Shown: in pieces, positions 4,120-5,856 of the stretch
Layout of the letters: every line of letters starts with the position of its first letter
Numbering within the stretch: position 1 is the stretch's first letter
The notes under the pieces: model-generated
Databases searched by the model: none
What the model saw: the letters and a program-made list of their open reading frames with translations, nothing else
What the model was told of the DNA's origin: nothing
Program-made: the position numbers and the translations under genes
Assembly (NCBI GenBank): GCA_008501565.1
Contig: QQUL01000119.1
Coordinates: 1-5,856, forward strand
Direction: 5' to 3'
Origin: Armatimonadota bacterium
GTDB lineage: Bacteria; Actinomycetota; Acidimicrobiia; Spongiisociales; UBA5794
DNA: 5,856 bases

Positions 4120-5441
4120 GGTGTAGCCCCTCTCGTGACGAGGTCTTCCTCTTCGAAGATGGTGTCGCTCGACAGGACTTGATCACTGTTCCGCACCACG
4201 ATGGTGCCAGCCCCAACCTCTGCGTCAATGTGCAGGACGATCGGCCCTGGTCCTATCTCCACTGCCTCGTGAATCCCGATTCCTCCTCGCTCGAACTTGA
4301 GCGGTTCGAACGTTCCCATCCCGACCCGAGCCTCAATCGCTACCCCAACATCGGCGGGGACGCGAACTTCGAGCCGACCCGCACCCAGAGTCATTTCGAC
4401 AGAATCGACCGCGGCGAGCTCTTCAACCGTCAGAGCAGTCAGATCGATGATCATCTCGCCTGCACCGAGCTCATAGGGCGAATCGACCTGTGAGACCGTC
4501 GAGGGGCGAACAGCGATTTCGCCGGCGGTCCACGGAAATGACCGTGGCCACACGGCGGTGATGAACAGCATGGGGAGAATCAAGAGGCCGACGACAATGA
4601 GCATCGGGGACTTCCCGATCCACGCTCCAAGTATCAGCCCTACGCCGACAATTCCGAGAGCGACCGCGGCATAGTGAACGGGATCGAACCATTCACCGGC
4701 CCCGACGTTCCCGATGGAGACCCCCGACACGTCAAGGAGAGCCATCAACGAAACCACGATGAGCGCGATCGCCAGTGTCAGGCGACCAAGGATCGACTTC
4801 TCCTTCTTCGGCCGTGGGGCTGTGTGCGTGGGAGGGGCGGATTCGGATGCCGTCTCCGTCGAAACTGCAGTTGCCGCCACCGTCGCAGGCACACCGCCCA
4901 CCTCCTCGGTGAGCGGTGTGTCCTCGTCGACCTTCGTTGTTGGCATGTCATCATCGTCAGAGTGTGTGTCCGACGGAGGTGGCGCAGCGGGTGGCGGGGG
5001 ATCCCCTTTCGCACCGACGTCAATACCTCCTCGGTAGAGGATGAGCCCGATCGCGAACAGGACTCCTGCGGCGATGAACGCACCAGAGATGTCGAAGACG
5101 TTCGTGGCGACGATCAAGGCCGCAGCGCCTATCAGGGCGACGCCGACCACGGTGCCCACATCGGAGAAATCCAATGTCGACAGCCATCTCGATACGGCCG
5201 TCTCGTCTTCTCCGGGTTCTGGAATGAAGATCCATGCTGCGATGTACAGGAGCACACCTGCCCCACCTGCAAAGGCGAGAAAGATGAATGCCCATCGGAA
5301 CCACCATGCGTTGATTCCGAGATGCTGTCCGAGACCTCCGGCTACGCCAGCGAGGACCTTGTCGTCCTGCGAGCGACGCAACGTGCGCCCTGGCGGGACT
5401 GTCTGAGTGTTTTGTGTATCTGTCATGCTGCCATCGTTCAC
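4116..5441 (-). CDS. PspC-domain membrane protein with a C-terminal LiaF-like (toastrack) domain
   Basis: 441 residues from the GTG at 5441. Order: PspC domain (about 19-75) with RTLRRSQDDKVLAGVAGGLG and a helix ending WIFIPE; two more helices (about 95-116 and 119-138); a long disordered linker (about 144-214) starting with proline runs and DDDD, then Thr/Ala-rich; three further helices (about 216-237, 255-275, 278-298); and a beta-rich domain (about 320-418) with repeated GAG turns (LGAGEMIIDL, LGAGRLEVRVP, VGAGTIVV), as in LiaF-type toastrack domains. PspC and LiaF proteins act in envelope-stress sensing at the cytoplasmic membrane. The GTG is preferred because GAGG (5454-5451) lies 9 nt upstream. 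The ATG at 5426 (436 residues, MTDTQNTQ) is a real alternative. A frame extension to 5678 is rejected because it would cover the divergent gene's start. The small membrane protein gene follows with a 4-nt overlap. Confidence 0.92.
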   Translation of the reverse strand: MNDGSMTDTQNTQTVPPGRTLRRSQDDKVLAGVAGGLGQHLGINAWWFRWAFIFLAFAGGAGVLLYIAAWIFIPEPGEDETAVSRWLSTLDFSDVGTVVGVALIGAAALIVATNVFDISGAFIAAGVLFAIGLILYRGGIDVGAKGDPPPPAAPPPSDTHSDDDDMPTTKVDEDTPLTEEVGGVPATVAATAVSTETASESAPPTHTAPRPKKEKSILGRLTLAIALIVVSLMALLDVSGVSIGNVGAGEWFDPVHYAAVALGIVGVGLILGAWIGKSPMLIVVGLLILPMLFITAVWPRSFPWTAGEIAVRPSTVSQVDSPYELGAGEMIIDLTALTVEELAAVDSVEMTLGAGRLEVRVPADVGVAIEARVGMGTFEPLKFERGGIGIHEAVEIGPGPIVLHIDAEVGAGTIVVRNSDQVLSSDTIFEEEDLVTRGATP

Positions 5442-5482
5442 GATTCCTCGCCTCGAGGCTATCGGGAACCATCCCCGACAAT

Positions 5483-5508
5483 CCTGATACCTCAGGGTTG
5501 ACTCAGGG
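5483..5508. promoter_or_regulatory. Repeat cluster in the divergent pspC control region
   Basis: CTCAGGG occurs at 5491-5497 and again at 5502-5508, an 11-bp period or about one helical turn. The first copy also forms an inverted repeat with CCTGA (5483-5487), as CCTGA, 4 nt, TCAGG. One-turn direct repeats are a common layout for response-regulator sites. The cluster lies in the 148-nt gap between the two divergent PspC genes. Confidence 0.35.
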
Positions 5509-5531
5509 TCTCCCCTAGTTGTGAGTTTCGT

Positions 5532-5539
5532 ACAGCTGT
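5532..5539. promoter_or_regulatory. Palindrome ACAGCTGT upstream of the second PspC gene
   Basis: A perfect 8-bp palindrome 51 nt before the GTG at 5590. It could be an operator half or core, but it is short enough to be chance. No clear -10 or -35 pair for either divergent gene was found in 5442-5589. Confidence 0.2.
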
Positions 5540-5589
5540 GACACCATTCTGAGGCTGATGATGCAGCCGCCACGCGAGGACCACACACC

Positions 5590-5856
5590 GTGACCGCAAC
5601 AACCCAAGGACGCCAGTTCGCATGGCCGTTCCATCGCAGTGTCGATGATCGGCTCTTGGCGGGTGTCGCGGGCGGCATCGCTGAGCGCCTCGGGTATCGA
5701 TCGATCTATGTCCGCGCCGCGTTCATCTGCGCCACGATGGCCGGGGGCGTGGGTTTGGTGCTCTATGTTCTCGCTGCTCTGATAGTGCCGGAGGACGCGT
5801 CGAGCGAGCCACATTCGCAGGAGCAGGTCACGGTTCCTCAAACAGTTGGTCTCGGC
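5590..5856 (+). CDS. PspC-domain protein, N-terminal part (gene runs off the right edge); possibly a PspC-containing sensor kinase
   Basis: The GTG at 5590, 9 nt after GAGGA (5576-5580), opens 89 codons without a stop up to the window edge. No other start codon exists between the in-frame TGA at 5539 and this GTG. Residues 15-68 are a PspC domain: FHRSVDDRLLAGVAGGIAER followed by a hydrophobic helix ending ALIVPE. It aligns with the PspC domain of the divergent neighbour at RSxDDxxLAGVAGG and at the terminal IVPE/FIPE. A Ser/Glu/Gln-rich stretch follows. In actinobacteria a PspC gene in this divergent position often continues into a histidine-kinase ATPase region and is followed by a LuxR-type regulator. 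Neither can be seen here. Confidence 0.87.
   Translation, partial: MTATTQGRQFAWPFHRSVDDRLLAGVAGGIAERLGYRSIYVRAAFICATMAGGVGLVLYVLAALIVPEDASSEPHSQEQVTVPQTVGLG

Noticed and set aside
3812..4228. Minus-strand open frame of 138 codons overlapping the small membrane protein
   Set aside because: Out of frame with the ATGA-coupled 62-residue gene and with the end of the PspC gene. Basic, Ser/Arg-rich shadow composition.
4674..5501. Plus-strand open frame of 275 codons
   Set aside because: Antisense to the PspC/LiaF-like gene. Cys/Arg-rich composition typical of a shadow frame in GC-rich DNA.
5442..5678. N-terminal extension of the PspC/LiaF-like protein up to an ATG at 5678
   Set aside because: It would overlap the divergent PspC gene and its ribosome binding site. 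The extra residues resemble no PspC protein, and good starts exist at 5441 and 5426.
5515..5841. Minus-strand open frame of 108 codons
   Set aside because: Antisense to the second PspC gene, which has a ribosome binding site and a clear domain match.

Overview
The window looks like chromosomal DNA from an actinobacterium (Actinomycetota). The Acidimicrobiia are a reasonable guess, but the sequence alone cannot settle it. The clues are a Gly-rich SSB in an rpsF-ssb-rpsR cluster, an actinobacterial-style F420/flavin PPOX-fold protein, PspC-domain envelope-stress genes including one fused to a LiaF-like domain, and three genes that appear to be leaderless, with a TAnnnT -10 box ending 7 nt before the start codon. 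There are no RNA genes, insertion sequences, phage genes or CRISPR arrays.

Layout: (a) Positions 1-934, minus strand: rpsF (S6), ssb and the first 26 codons of rpsR (S18), with strong Shine-Dalgarno sites before rpsF and rpsR. (b) 935-1148: the rpsF leader and promoter region, with two mutually exclusive hairpins, a third hairpin, a TACAAT box and a 13-unit heptamer array. (c) 1149-1691, minus: a DUF192 lipoprotein, divergent from (d) 1753-2277, plus: a dihydrofolate reductase/RibD_C-like protein. (e) 2274-2357: a second heptamer array that fills the gap between two convergent genes. (f) 2356-3255, minus: panB, divergent from (g) 3373-3852, plus: a PPOX-fold oxidoreductase, with a short third heptamer array between them. 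(h) 3931-5441, minus: a PspC/LiaF-like membrane protein and, overlapping its stop codon by 4 nt, a 62-residue membrane protein. (i) 5590-5856, plus: the start of a second, divergent PspC-domain gene.

Functionally the window is a string of short units. Translation and replication housekeeping lies at the left, single metabolic genes (pantothenate synthesis, two small redox-fold enzymes) in the middle, and an envelope-stress locus at the right. The divergent PspC pair resembles loci where a PspC-toastrack protein faces a PspC-containing sensor kinase, but the kinase part would lie outside the window.

The most notable feature that is not a gene is a family of 7-bp tandem repeats. Three intergenic regions carry arrays with different unit sequences, yet nearly all units fit CYGRNNN (first four positions constrained, last three variable but locally homogenised). 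One array supplies bases of both flanking stop codons, and two lie in the -35 region of predicted promoters.
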